Positions 9,486 through 18,954 of a stretch of DNA of 18,954 nucleotides are shown here, one piece after another. Below the pieces are notes generated by a model. The model had not been told where the DNA came from. It saw nothing but the letters and a program-made list of their open reading frames with translations, and did not search any database. The DNA lies in contig JAJOHG010000453.1 of the NCBI GenBank assembly GCA_021029095.1, positions 1-18,954 on the forward strand, written 5' to 3'. Both the position numbers and the translations under genes were made by a program. Numbering within the stretch: the stretch's first letter is position 1; every line of letters starts with the position of its first letter. The stretch is from Phellopilus nigrolimitatus. Taxonomy: Eukaryota > Basidiomycota > Agaricomycetes > Hymenochaetales > Hymenochaetaceae.

Positions 9486-10329
9486 AGTGATTCTGAGCTG
9501 GAGCTGGTGGCGCAGGCTGACTGGGGATGAATGTAAACAATAGGGAGAGTAAATGGATTTTGCGGAAGAAATATTTTGTGTATTTTCATCGGTGGGCCTT
9601 TTTTTTTCTATTTCTGCACACGTGGCCCCCTGCTGACAGGTACTTTTTGTATAGGCCTAGATTGCACCTAAACTTAGTCGTGGTTTTCTATGTAAGTTCA
9701 AAGCTAGGGAGAAGAAAAACACGCTTCTATATTCAAAATCGGACTTCAAATATCATGGCCCAACTAAACATTCACACTTCTTGGTCACCTCCCGTAGATC
9801 AGGCGCTAATGGGCAATTGCCAGTGCGTGTTCTGTTTGGTTGTCCTATCATCAGCTCTCGTCTTCCCGTGGGTTAAGCTCCTGAAGAAGAATTTAGTGTT
9901 TGTTCTCGGTCTGGCTTGCAGCACCAGCGGAGCAGAAGCGCGTATTGCAATTGCCTCGGGAACAAGTCAAATGAGCGCCATCCTATCGTTTACGTGTACA
10001 GACGTCTCCTTGCGGGCTACAAGGTCGAATGCATAATAATATAATGACCCTCGATGGTCAAAGTTAATTGGAGCTGTCTTCGACCTTGGTTCTTCCCTTC
10101 TTCAAAGCTAAGTGTGGCCGGAACTAAATGTGGCGCCCCTGCGCTGATAGGCGCGTCCGCGTCCAGTTAGTGAATAACCTCGTACACTGCGCGAATGCAT
10201 TGGTGTGAAGGTATCGCTTTTTGTCTGCCTGCCCTCTCTTACAGCCTGACCTGCTTCTTCATCTCATTATTTTCTTCCTCCGCATTGTTTCCTTTTTTAC
10301 GACCTGGCTAGGAACCCCCGATAACAGAA
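9486..10329. other. Intergenic region with a doubtful 93-codon ORF
   Basis: This stretch contains the methyltransferase 3' flank and AT-rich sequence. The only plus frame with a reasonable start context is ATG 9755 to stop 10036 (93 aa, with a hydrophobic stretch in its middle). It matches nothing I recognise. A pyrimidine-rich tract from about 10217 to 10300 precedes the small spliced ORF at 10330 and resembles a fungal core promoter. Confidence 0.35.
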
Positions 10330-10571
10330 ATGGAGTGAGTGGTCCAAACTCCGCTTACAGAGAGGAGTGAGCCGAATCAACATCCAAACGCGATTTTTTT
10401 CTTCTTTCTAGATGGATCAGAACTCATGGTCGACCGTCTAATGAAGCTTCCGGACTGCAGCCGTGCGATGCGTGTTATGCCTCCCTGTCGCTAAGCATAT
10501 GCGGACCCCGGCCGTCTGAGCCAACTACGGCCGCTCCCCCGGCCCAACCTCTCCTTGTTAATGTAGATTGA
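10330..10571 (+). CDS. Possible small spliced ORF of unknown function (54 aa)
   Basis: ATG at 10330 (context CAGAAATGG) gives a 5-nt first exon (10330-10334). A consensus-like 77-nt intron follows, 10335-10411, with a GTGAGT donor and a T-rich tract ending CTTTCTAG. Exon 2, 10412-10571, is open to TGA. The protein starts MEWIRTHGRP, has three cysteines in a CDACYASLSLSIC stretch and a Pro/Ala-rich tail. It shows no signal peptide, membrane segment or family I know. Support is the strong splice pair, the pyrimidine-rich upstream tract and the open frame. Against it are the small size and possible chance. It could also be the 5' part of a decayed gene. Confidence 0.22.
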
Positions 10572-13500
10572 ACAATCGATTTATATTTGTTTCCAGAAGG
10601 AAATCGAGTTGACCTAGCCAATTATGTCGAAATTTAAGCAGTCTCGTTTATTAATGGAGCCCTCCTAGCGCGTTGCTGTCTGTTTGGCTTTAAAAAAATT
10701 GTGGCGATATCTCATTGCTGACGAAGACAATTATGGCGGTCGTTGACTGAGTTGGCGGCTGCCATTTCCTACTCAAAATTAGTTTTGCTAGAGTGACACA
10801 AGTTGGCGAGATGGCGGGATGGTGAGATGACGACGAAGTACCGGTGTTCGACGTCTATTACTTCCGCCGCTCCCGCGACCTGCGACCAGAACCTTGTTTT
10901 TCTTGTTCAGCTCTACAGCCACATCTTTCTGTACGGCAACAAAAATATTTTCGGTTTTTATTGACTGAAGAAGGCTTGATTAGCGTTCGAGATTAAGAGA
11001 AGAGCTCAGAAGGTCACTAGATATTGCAAGAGAACACACTGAGATCCTCAGGGCAACGACAACGAAGACTCAAGCTTGATCTATCCGTCAATGCGATGAA
11101 CTGTGTCACACTGATCATTAACGCTATCTTTGCTTCTCTGATTCTTCTATACAAAAGAATAGAGCCCGACCGCGTCCTTAAATCCAGATAGCTTCGAAGT
11201 ACCTGGACGGTTTCCCATAAATCCTTTCCGTTGCGAGAGTATCTTCAGGTGAAATCATTTGCGACCAACAAGGCATAGAAGCTATCTGATTCGAAAGCAT
11301 CAATAGACAAATCCGCAGTCTTCACTCCCGCTTGAGCTGCCCTAATGCTTCCCCCCTATACCAGACTTCTCCTTCTCTGACCAACATCGAACCTTCTCAC
11401 TTTAAGGAAACTAAGGAGCAATCCTCCTTCGCGACGAACGACAACTAAAGCATGCGCCGCGCGTCGAGCGCACGCTTCGGAAGCATTCAACGCCTCCTGA
11501 TGTAATCACCGGCCTGCCGAGAAGAGACAAGACAGGGAAGAGATGCCTCGTCGTAGCCAATCATGCTAGCTAGAAGTCTATGCGGACCCACTAGGCACAA
11601 CAGCACGTTCCGTTCAAAATTCTGAGTGGAGCAGACGCGAATGAAGGCGATAGACTGGGGTGAACTAGAAAAAAAAAGAGCGAAAGAGCGCGTTCGAGCG
11701 TACTCCACGAGAATATTGTTTACAAGAAGCTGCTAGCTACTCGGGTCTTGTATACATAGCCCGCAGGTCCTCCTGCGGCCCTCTCCTCCCCATCAACTTC
11801 GGCGGGCGCGAATCCCGCTAGGGGGTCCCTACTATTAACCTAATAAGCCTAATACAAGCCTCCTCAAATGACGCAGAAAATAAGAGTATGAGGGTCTCAT
11901 ATGTTTGATGTTGCGCGGATTGAGGGCCCTAAGTAGACTGAAGAGCGATCCCAACTCCCTAACACGAAAGACTCATTGTTACGCTCATTCTATCTCATGA
12001 AATCATGGCTGAAGGTGACAGAGGATCGGGATGTCGGGATTATTATAAGAGCTTATAGTATTAATTGTCGCATAGACAGGACCGAGTACTGGGTGGCGTC
12101 TGAGCTAATCAACTTCTTGCAATTGTATCAATCCGCCATTCTGAAGTACGAAGTACAGGTGATCCCCCTACTTCGGCTGGCGCGATTGCAAATTCTGCCC
12201 GAACTTCTCTTTCTAGGGGGGTCAAAAGGCGCTGCAGAAGATGCCCGCTTGACATCTATACATTGATTGAAAGGTCGCAGCGTGAATAGGAGCCAAGTGG
12301 TCCTCTTGTGCAAGGATATCGAGGTGGGCACAGTCTTGAAAATAACTGAGGCGGTATATGATATATTTAAGAACAAAAAAGCGTTTAATGCCTTCTCTAA
12401 CCAAGTTTTTTCCTAGGAAAGCTACTGCTTTTGGAGATGAAGCGGAGTTACAGACGGAGAACGGATATAAGTGTCCGTTCTGCCCCTGAGACGAGTAGGA
12501 AAATGTTATATATTTTCCAGAGCAACGGCGCGAGATGAAATGATGACAGGCAGAATAGAATCACTGGGTATATCAACACCTTGAAATAACCTGCCGCTTA
12601 TGCACCAACCCGTCTGGCCACTGCATAAGCAGGGGCAGTTTTGCGAGGTTCTTTCATGCTGTATCGCAAGATTATTTCTTGCAAAATGCGACTGGCGCGA
12701 ACATAATATTATGAGCCGAGAACCAAACCTACGATCGGCACATTCGGAAGGACCAGTGTGATGCCTGCGGTCGGCCGAAAGCAAGGCAGCGAGTACCGCG
12801 TTGACTAACAATACAGCTTCACGCGGGAGCGAAGTTAAAAATTTACCACACAAGACATGCTCAGGAGAGCGCGCCACGGGCCCGTAACTCATGCGAAGCC
12901 AAAGCAGCTTCCAGATCACTGGTGCGCTCGGGCGTCTCGGGCGCGACAAAAATTCCATCTCCACGCGGCTCCGAGATATGCGGGCGCATCGAGATCGTGG
13001 GGCGGAGATTAAGGTCACGTTGCGACAAGAAGAATGCTCCAGAGGATCGCGTAATAATAATCGCGGCGAGGTGCGGTTTGGAGAGGAAACAATGTCAGTA
13101 ATTATGAGTCCGCTCCAGACGCGCTGCCGGCAGCTTGGAGGTCGGCGCGATTCAACGAAACAAAGGTTTAATATTTGTCAGCGCGCACCGCCCCGCAGCA
13201 ACCTATTATAAGGAATACTTATATCCATCTGATCTCCGCTTCGTATGGACGGACCACATGAACCGCTCAGGATTAGAAAATTGACAATAAATGTCATGAT
13301 GTCGATTTGTTGCATTGATTCGACTCGAAATACCGGATGCTCGATAGAATCATCGCCACTCAATACAATATAAGATAATTTGGGGCGCATCTTGGAGGAA
13401 GTACCACGGAGGGCCTGACAGGAGTAAAATTTCTTTGGATTTCAAATCGTCTCCCGTGTAACAATAACGATAGAATCTCCGAGCTTGCCCCTCGAAATTT

Positions 13501-15573
13501 GACAGGATGATGCTATAGGGGCTGCTGGCACCATCAGTTGCCGCTATCAGATTGAATAAAACCAATACGTACGGTGTCGTACCCAGCGCGCGATGCTTGT
13601 AGCGGACTAGCTACACGGCGAACTGGGAAAGCGGGGCTGAAACACGATCGTCTCGTGCTCTCATGCCCAGCGCTCCTGTACTGTGCATATTTGATTATCT
13701 AAGTCCCGATAACGGTCATCCCAAATTCTGAACGGTAAGAGACGGTAAGTGCGTACGCGCCGAGTACATGCTGCTCGCTTCGCACATAGCGTCCATGTTT
13801 TCGTCCGCCGTGTAGTAGCATCCAGCTAATAGAATGTATGCTGCATGGGCTTCGTCGGGAAAGCAGAGGGGAAAGCGGATGAACTGAGCTCAGATTATTT
13901 TTATATTGAATTACTGGCCAGCATTGAGCAATGTATGAATGGTGGCGGGAGATCGCGAAGAGGAATGACTGAAGCATGTTCATGATCATACCGATTTAGG
14001 AATCTGTACTCGTTGCTGTAGCTATTACCTTGAGAGAATCGCAGGATGGCTATCCAATTCATCGTAGCCTCGTAGATCGACATGCGATTGGTGCCGCCGG
14101 AAGGTTAAGATTCAAGTTGATGAGAACCCGGAACGTTTGAATTAAGAAGATTGGTGAGCTGTCGATTGTAAAAAGATTCAAGGGTGAGGTCGGGCACGCC
14201 TTTCCACAATGTTGTGTGGCTCGTACAGGGTCAAAGGTGGACGCGGCAGCAGAGGAGGATCAGCCTCGTAAGGTTGTAAAAATTAAAATAAACTTTGTGC
14301 AAAGCAAAAGCGTTCGCTGAGTTTAAATTGTATGCGCGCCGGTTCGGCTCGCTTCAAGCCAGCACGGTGGCGCAATTTTTGCTATCGTCTGGAAACTCTT
14401 CTCTGAAATTCTCCCGTTGTGAATGCTCTCCTTACACACGCGTTGTTAGCACTCGATTGTCGGAGTCTGTGTGATGCTTCTGGACCATGTGTATTCATTC
14501 TCGGTATCCTCGGATCCAGCTACCAGGTTTCTGGTGTGGCGTCGATGTCAATCTACTATTATTCTATAATCTCATCTGCGAATTCACAAGTGCGTCTTCT
14601 CCCGTGTTTCAATGAAAGTGTCTCGATCTCAGGCTAAACTGAAAAATGCGCACGATAAATTATCTCTCTGCGACGTCGCATACGTTGGAGGGTGGACACC
14701 GGTATGCAGGCATAGTGCGAATGTCTAGACACTGGACCCTTGCCCCTTTCAAATTGCTCTGGGCAGCTTCGGCCACGCAGCGATTGAGGTTCAGACTCAG
14801 CATGATTCATCGATTCATTGAACAGGGGAATCAATGGGAGTGGATCCGTTGGCGAAGTTCGAGCTTGTTAGGCAAGCGTGCGCACGTCTCCTTTCGCCCT
14901 AACCGCATCCACACGGGCCAGTGTTCCGAGAGGTTGCCCTGTCTGTCACTTCCAGCTCTTTTACCTCGTTTCCGGCGCACAAAGTGCGCCTTTCCAGGGT
15001 CTTTTGCTCTTCTCCTTTCGACGCGCGTCGAGACGACGATCATCAGCCTCGCAGTCCTCGACGCGTTCTGCATTCTCCTTCGCGGTAGCTAGACCGTGTA
15101 CACTTCTGTTGGCTCTCCAATCTTGACGTGATGTTCCATGTTCCTTTCGTATTCGATTGGATAGGGTTGGATAGCCCTTACATACAGCGATATTTTTGCA
15201 CGCCTCGATGACACACCGCGAATCTATCGAGTCCATTGGATCGTTCGGAATGTACATACCTGTATCCACGCAGCGGAGCGAGAAATGAGCGCAATGCTAC
15301 TGCGAACCACGCGCTACTCGTTATAATACGCGCCGTCATTGCCGGATGTCTGCTAGATTCCTTTGATCCCCTGCCCCTCCCGATCCACTACTAGCCTCTG
15401 CTGTCCTGAACTCTTGCCTTCTTCCGAAACTTCTCGGCCCTACGCGCTGTGTAAACTCCCGAGTGGTCCAAAGCCACGAGTGACGACAGTATCGTCGAGC
15501 TCCCCCTAGATCATTAAGTGTTCATCAGCGGCGATACTATCAAAGTTTCAAATCCGTCGACGCGCGGTGCTCC
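10572..15573. other. About 5 kb gene-poor region
   Basis: No gene model could be built on either strand. Open frames are short (up to 170 codons), overlap on both strands, are Arg/Ser/Cys-rich and lack connecting splice sites, as expected of non-coding DNA. Local points: a GC-rich hairpin pair at 11759-11823; a 96-codon plus frame at 11976-12266 with no recognisable family; protein-like minus-strand pieces between about 13350 and 14210, possibly a decayed gene; overlapping open frames on both strands at 14640-15270. I found no long terminal repeats, transposase motifs or tandem arrays by eye. Confidence 0.5.
13716..14083 (-). pseudogene. Protein-like minus-strand segments, possible gene remnant
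   Basis: ATG 14083 opens a frame to 14029. A clean 60-nt intron (14028..13969, GTAATA donor, CTTCAG acceptor) leads to 13968..13901 and a stop, giving only 40 codons. Separately, 13883..13716 encodes 55 residues rich in Ala, Tyr, Cys and Asp (with AHAAYILLAGCYYTADE), unusually protein-like for this region and preceded by a CTCAG acceptor. The pieces cannot be joined into one frame with introns of normal length. A vague likeness to the middle region of fungal-specific transcription factors is not enough for a call. Confidence 0.15.
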
Positions 15574-15687
15574 ATTTTATACATAGCTGTCCTGTCGCAG
15601 GCTTGCATTTGCAGTTTGACTTCCCGCTTTGTATCCTTCCTAGCTTTCTCTCGTCCCTTTCGTCCCGCCGTCCGTTTCTCGACTCGT
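15574..15687 (+). promoter_or_regulatory. Probable core promoter and leader of the 15688 gene
   Basis: TTTTATACATA at 15575-15585 lies about 105 bp before the ATG and is followed by a C/T-rich leader (15620-15685), the usual arrangement for a fungal gene start. Position and composition are the only evidence. Confidence 0.35.
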
Positions 15688-17989
15688 ATGGCACTTGAAG
15701 TGTCAATGAATATTCAACACCATCCGCCGCCCGACTATAGAGAGCAATACCCTACCTATGCTTGGTCTGATGCGTCATCTGCTACTTCTTCTGGCGGCGC
15801 GTATGTCGCCGATGCCAACGAACCCGCCAACGCACTCTACACCGCATCTTCTTCCACTTCGCAGCCTGACACTTATGGCAGTATGTCGCCTTTTATACGT
15901 ACCCTGTCTTCTCCCGTTCCTTTTTTTGCTTGTTGAAAATCGCTCCTTAACGCTTAATTTTCTGACGTGTCGATCTTCAGGCTTCATGAGCCCGCCTCAG
16001 CTCGCCCAGGCGCAGGCGCAAGGGGTGCAACCATCCTCTGGAATGTATCAATCTGTGCAGATTTCGAACAATGTACAAGCACAACGCTCCGCCTCGTCCC
16101 TACAATATGCGCTGCGGCCGAGTGCCCATCAGTCTCCGCTCTCGGCACTATCGTTTGGAAATTATGAAATGGGAGCGAGCGCGAGCTCGAGCTCGCGCTC
16201 CTTCGCCCAGGGCCCTTTTTCTTCGGTCGGCATGATGAACACCGCCCATTCTCTCCCTCACTCGAACGCGCATAATCATTCGGCGAAGTCCTGGCCTGAC
16301 AATCTTTTTACTATCGAAGACACGACGTCGCACTTTCGCGAGGGCTCATCCGACTCCGACCCGCACTCTCCCGACCCCGCGCGGCGAGGCTCGAATAACT
16401 ATGGATTGCGCCCTATGGCGGGGACCTCGGCGGCGGCCGCTGGGCTGAGCCCGGCTTCCCATAATTATCACAATTATCCGAATTCGAGGCATGTCGTGAA
16501 GGCAGACCCAGACGAGTCCGACCTAAATGCTCGCTTTATCCTCGAGCACCCCGCCTTCCCGCCCGTGCCGCACACAGTTGTATTGTCTGCGCCTGCAAGC
16601 TCTGGCGATGGCACTGTCTCGCCCAGCTTGCCCAGCTCCCCCTTCATGGGAAGCGTCTCATTCGGCCTCGGGGACGCGGACACCGAGCCGCAGCTGCCGC
16701 ACTCGCTGACCGCGCCGCTCCGCGCTGTGAACGCATCAAAAGAGATGCGCGCGCTGATGGGCGTGTTCCGGCTCGACCCGTTCACGACGCTCAACGGCGT
16801 GCCCACAAAGGGCCTCGGCGGCGGCAGTGCGACGTGGGACGGCGGCGAGGCGGGCCCGCTCGAATGCGAACCCATCATGCTCGAGTTCCAGCTCTACATC
16901 GAGGGCATGGATCTCGAGGACGAGGAGGACGGCGACGGCGCCGAGAACGCCATGGACGGCGACCAGGACACCGTGTCTGGCAGCGAAGACGGCGCGGACG
17001 CGAGAATGTACCGGGGCGACTATGCGGAAATTAACCGCATAAGGCGGGCAGCCGAGCAAGAAGATGAGAAGTATGAGGCGCTCCCCGTATCTACGCGCTC
17101 GATTTTCGACCGCTATTTGGAGCACCAACGCGTGGAGCGGCGAATGGGCAGCTCTTCGTACTCTACCGCTACCAGCGGCCTCAGGATACCTGAACGTACA
17201 GATGCGTATTCCAGTGGGGGAGGCAAGTTTTTTCTGTTTTATTTTATTCTATCCTGTTTATTCGATTATGTATTAATCTGGCTTACAGCAACGTCGCCTC
17301 ATTCGCCATACGTATCGACGACGTCTTCGTCGACGCGCTCCCCTCACCTCTCAGGCTACCAGACCGTCCCCCAAGGGCTCTCGTACCAGTCAATACCATC
17401 CCCGAACCAACAGCCCGCGACGCTCGAGCAGCTTCGCACACAGGCCGCCCTCCGCGCCATGTCCTCGCACACGCAGGCACAGCAGTCGCTCGCCCTTTAC
17501 CGCGTCGGCGCCGGCGCCGGCGCAGAAAACGTGACGTTTACACCAACCCCCGCGAGCGTCGCCGCAGAGATGCACATGCTCGCCTCGCGTGCGCAGGGCC
17601 AGGGCCAGGGCCAGAGCCAAAGCCAAAGCCGCATGCGCCCGGGCGCGCCCGCTGCGCACGAGCTGGTCGGCCCGGCGTCCGTGTCCACCAACGGCTCGCT
17701 TTCTCCTGTCTCCGGCCCAACGCACCAGGGCCAGCCCGCGGGCGGCGGACAGGGATACCCACTGCACCCGCACGCACCCGCGGCGTTCGACGCATCCGCG
17801 CTGCCGCGCACGATGTATGCGGACTACCAAGGTCCCGGTGGGCACCTCGTGCACGACAACACGACATATGCGCTGGCGGGTGCGAGCATCGCAGGCGCGA
17901 GCATTGCAGCTGCGCTCGGAAGCCCGAGCTCCGAGCATAGTCAAACTATGTCAAGGCGCTGGTCCGATACGTCTCGCGTTCAAGGATGA
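15688..17989 (+). CDS. Conserved-looking low-complexity protein of unknown function (711 aa)
   Basis: Exons are 15688-15880, 15981-17222 and 17289-17989, with phases agreeing. Intron 1 (100 nt) is GTATGT...CTGAC...TTCAG. Intron 2 (66 nt) uses a GC donor, AG|GCAAGT...CTTACAG. The protein begins MALEVSMNIQHHPPPDYREQYP and is Ser/Ala/Gln/Pro-rich for long stretches, as in nuclear regulators or scaffolds. A more ordered central part (about residues 245-470) contains DLNARFILEHPAFPPVPHTVV, MGVFRLDPFTTLNG and a CEPIMLEFQLYIEG segment, then a strongly acidic run and RSIFDRYLEHQRVERR. A Gly-Gln/Ser-Gln run and an AGASIAGASIA repeat lie near the C-terminus. There is no signal peptide, membrane segment or zinc-finger pattern. 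I recognise no catalytic domain. It may be a basidiomycete-specific family with a conserved middle domain. The ATG 18 nt downstream (Met7) is an alternative start. Confidence 0.82.
16177..16200. repeat. 24-bp perfect palindrome inside coding sequence
   Basis: GAGCGCGAGCTC followed by its own complement forms a 24-bp self-complementary block. It encodes part of an Ala-Ser-Ala-Ser run of the 711-residue protein. It is probably a by-product of GC-rich codons for a serine run. Confidence 0.8.
17223..17288 (+). other. GC-AG intron, in-frame if retained
   Basis: The donor is GAG|GCAAGT, the interior is T-rich, and a CTTACAG acceptor follows, 66 nt. Removal gives SSGGATSPHSPY, in keeping with the hydrophilic surroundings. 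The unspliced reading adds 22 very hydrophobic residues (KFFLFYFILSCLF and onward) that are out of character with the protein. A GT donor two codons later would break the frame. Confidence 0.75.
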
Positions 17990-18371
17990 TTTTCTTCGTC
18001 CATCCGCTATCTGCCTTCGATGCGCCGATTACGCTCCCGGATTTGTTAGCCTCTCTCTTCCCTTACGACTCTCATGATGTCTACGCATATCGACAGACCA
18101 CTACGCAGGACGAACAATAGCCCTGTGTTTCTTGAAGACTTCCTGACTGTAGCATAAATATACCATTTCGCTATATTACTCTTGCTCTGTACTAAGATCC
18201 ATGTTCGTCCGACTGCTTTCTTGGAACCGTTCCTCCTCTCTCTGTCTGTTTATTTTTCTCTCTCAACGTTTTCCTTCTCGTTCCTTTGGGCTCGTAACTA
18301 GACTCGCATCTAGGTTCTCCCGCCCGTTCTTCCTGCATTGACCACCCGTATTTTGTGCGTTGGGCATCGCG
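17990..18371 (+). other. 3' flank of the 711-aa gene and upstream region of the next gene
   Basis: An ATAAAT run near 18154 is a possible poly(A) signal for the preceding gene. A long pyrimidine-rich tract follows (about 18225-18285), resembling the promoter/leader of the gene beginning near 18372. No coding exon is seen here. Confidence 0.35.
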
Positions 18372-18954
18372 ATGGAACGGGCTCGGCGGCGGCCTGGGTG
18401 CGAGGTTAGTTGTGTTTATATCAATTCCTTTTGGGCTCGGGATACATTGTACTCGCGAGAGGGAGGGGGAATCTATTGTTTTGATGATAATTTAGTCTCG
18501 GGACGAATGTACAAGCCAGGGTCACGCGGCAGTCACTCGTTCGTTCCCCCGACTGAATTAATTGCTGGACCTGATGGGTCATGAAACTGATTTCCCCCTT
18601 GCCACTCCCTCCGTTATTTATGTTCTAAAATGCGCTGTGTCGTCCATTTCTACTGTACAACTGCTTTCTAGTCCTTTATGTAGCTTTTACCTTCCATGTT
18701 TCTCCCGCTGAACGTTGGCTATTCGCGAAGTTTCCTAACCAATTTCCAACCCCAATTTTCAGTCACAGCATGCTTCCAAGCTCAGAGGGATCGATCGGAG
18801 AACAAGTGAATTAATCCTTGCCGGACAAATTCAAGCACAAGACCTCAGCGATTCGGCCATCTCTCGGCTCTATATCAATGCGCACGCCAAGCGGCGGGAG
18901 GCGCAATTATACATGAACACGAAATTTTCACGGAAAGAATATCGATCCCTTGAT
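18372..18954 (+). CDS. 5' part of an unidentified gene, runs off right edge
   Basis: The solid part is an exon from 18763 to the window end (64 codons). It is preceded by a textbook intron end (CCTAACC branch point, TTTTCAG acceptor) and open throughout. It reads SQHASKLRGIDRRTSELILAG and continues as a charged, probably helical segment with AISRLYINAHAKRREAQLY and SRKEYRSLD. It looks like a genuine intracellular protein, but I do not recognise the family. The first exon is tentative: ATG 18372 to GAG 18404 (11 codons), followed by a GTTAGT donor. That would make a 358-nt first intron, longer than any other here, so small exons in between or a different start are possible. Confidence 0.45.
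18405..18762 (+). other. Tentative long first intron of the right-edge gene
   Basis: GTTAGT at 18405 and TTTTCAG at 18762 are the bounds. The interior contains stops in all plus frames and no convincing exon. Its length is five times the local norm, so the donor may be wrong. Confidence 0.3.

Noticed and set aside
8802..9540. Several minus- and plus-frame ORFs of 110-182 codons over the methyltransferase
   Set aside because: They are shadows of the methyltransferase exons. Only the frame with SAM motif I and the splice-compatible neighbours is supported.
11759..11823. tRNA gene
   Set aside because: The anticodon-like stem encloses a loop of the wrong size, no acceptor stem pairs, and the T-loop has CG in place of TT.
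12506..13018. 170-codon minus-strand ORF
   Set aside because: Composition is Arg/Ser/Cys-rich and irregular, with no motif, no adjacent exon and no promoter-like tract. It looks like a chance open frame.
14646..15092. 148-codon plus-strand ORF in the gene-poor region
   Set aside because: Both strands are open in several frames here and the translation has no recognisable domain, so there is no basis to choose it.
16736..17128. 130-codon minus-strand open frame opposite the 711-aa protein gene
   Set aside because: GC-rich, strongly coding plus-strand sequence leaves long antisense frames open. This one has no start context, splice sites or protein-like features. The same applies to the minus frame 17390-17944.
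17602..17630. Simple repeat encoding a Gly-Gln/Ser-Gln run as a microsatellite of interest
   Set aside because: It is short, imperfect and in frame, as is common in low-complexity fungal proteins.

Overview
The window reads as nuclear DNA of a filamentous basidiomycete, most likely a mushroom-forming agaricomycete. Coding sequence is broken every few dozen to few hundred bases by short introns (mostly 50-77 nt, with CTRAY-type branch points and T-rich acceptors). The recognisable proteins belong to families expanded in these fungi. There are no operons, ribosome binding sites, tRNAs, rRNAs or CRISPR arrays.

Layout from left to right. (1) Positions 1-348, minus strand: the first two exons of a cytochrome P450 that runs off the left edge. 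(2) Positions 813-7270, minus strand: a complete full-length ABC transporter of subfamily C (MRP/YOR1-like, 1574 residues as modelled), reconstructed from 31 exons, several of them microexons of 7, 13 and 18 nt. One intron has lost its AG acceptor. (3) Positions 7271-8372: the shared upstream region of two divergent genes, holding a non-autonomous transposon-like element (about 7776-8245) with inverted ends and palindromic TTAGCTAA boxes. (4) Positions 8373-9485, plus strand: a four-exon SAM-dependent methyltransferase of the Methyltransf_16 type (303 residues). (5) Positions 9486-15687: about 6 kb with no gene I can recognise. It holds a possible 54-codon spliced ORF at 10330, a 93-codon ORF at 9755 and some protein-like but disconnected minus-strand frames near 13.2-14.2 kb. 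(6) Positions 15688-17989, plus strand: a three-exon gene for a 711-residue low-complexity protein of unknown function. (7) Positions 18372-18954, plus strand: the probable start of another gene that leaves the right edge.

Functional reading. The P450 and the ABCC transporter lie head to tail on one strand with 464 bp between them, and a methyltransferase is next across a divergent promoter. That fits either a chance neighbourhood or a small detoxification/specialised-metabolism group. The sequence alone cannot decide.

The most notable observations concern splicing: three probable GC-AG introns in three different genes, ATP-binding motifs of the transporter assembled from microexons, and a 60-nt intron whose acceptor is CGG instead of CAG but whose retention keeps the frame. 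No clearly new multi-gene system was found.
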